From: Verrucomicrobiota bacterium JB024 | GTDB taxonomy: Bacteria; Verrucomicrobiota; Verrucomicrobiia; Opitutales; Cerasicoccaceae | Assembly: GCA_030673825.1 (NCBI GenBank) | Contig: JAUTCS010000108.1 | Coordinates: 1-48,578 of the forward strand | Reading direction: 5' to 3' | Length of the DNA stretch: 48,578 nt | Shown here: positions 48,577 to 48,578 of the stretch, one piece after another | Layout: the number at the start of each line of letters is the position of its first letter | Numbering within the stretch: the first letter of the stretch is position 1 | The notes under the pieces: model-generated | The model's database searches: none | Seen by the model: only the letters and a program-made list of their open reading frames with translations | What the model was told of the DNA's origin: nothing | Made by a program: the position numbers and the translations under genes

Positions 48577-48578
48577 AC

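Overview
This window looks like two organisms joined. From the left edge to about 2.1 kb the DNA is alphaproteobacterial, probably Rhizobiales: a cut-off pdhA, an FtsB/DivIC-like septum protein, the distal two thirds of enolase in that neighbourhood order, and an inverted-repeat element typical of rhizobial intergenic DNA. From inside enolase to the right edge, the content fits a GC-rich member of the Verrucomicrobia (Opitutae-like): a double-length fused UvrA as in the PVC group, secreted GWI-repeat and beta-helix proteins, a DUF2017-like gene beside clpS, and several long-arm intergenic inverted repeats. Codon preference changes in the conserved block of eno at about 2110-2195. The simplest reading is a chimeric contig joined at a conserved gene; real recombination is possible but less likely. 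The taxonomic calls come from gene content and style, not from a search.

Layout. 1-2482: pdhA (partial), septum protein and eno, all on the minus strand. 2610-11677: a LURP-one-like protein, an RhlE-type helicase, a 350-base array of perfect hairpins, the 1840-residue tandem UvrA, a second hairpin array and a TetR regulator. 11837-17578: a large EF-hand-type membrane protein, two secreted proteins in one transcription unit and a tandem ACT protein. 17665-21062: aldo-keto reductase, an AT-rich orphan gene, an EEP-family hydrolase and a small secreted protein, with a 44-bp inverted repeat between converging genes. 21155-27748: a GAF histidine kinase tightly downstream of glnD, pyroglutamyl peptidase and a PiT-like membrane protein. 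27956-35158: valS carrying two repeat-derived insertions, an MFS transporter, then a ketosynthase, acyl carrier protein and CrtI-type oxidoreductase set. 35231-39490: a small membrane protein, a hybrid PAS kinase with two receivers and Hpt, clpS and a DUF2017-like partner. 39815-45059: a minus-strand unit of an UrtA-like binding protein, a four-fold-repeat secreted protein and a chemoreceptor. 45271-48515: a MotA/TolQ/ExbB-like membrane protein and a coiled-coil protein whose only membrane helix carries an aspartate.

How genes may work together. glnD and the adjacent GAF kinase may link nitrogen sensing to a response regulator outside the window. The binding protein, repeat protein and chemoreceptor look like a sensing unit for a urea- or amide-like ligand. 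The ketosynthase, carrier protein and desaturase-like enzyme look like a small specialised lipid or polyene pathway. The last two genes have the hallmarks of an ion-driven stator pair with an unusual load-bearing partner, and are the best candidate here for an undescribed system. The hairpin arrays and inverted repeats belong to at least two repeat families; copies of both repeat styles lie inside the valS reading frame.
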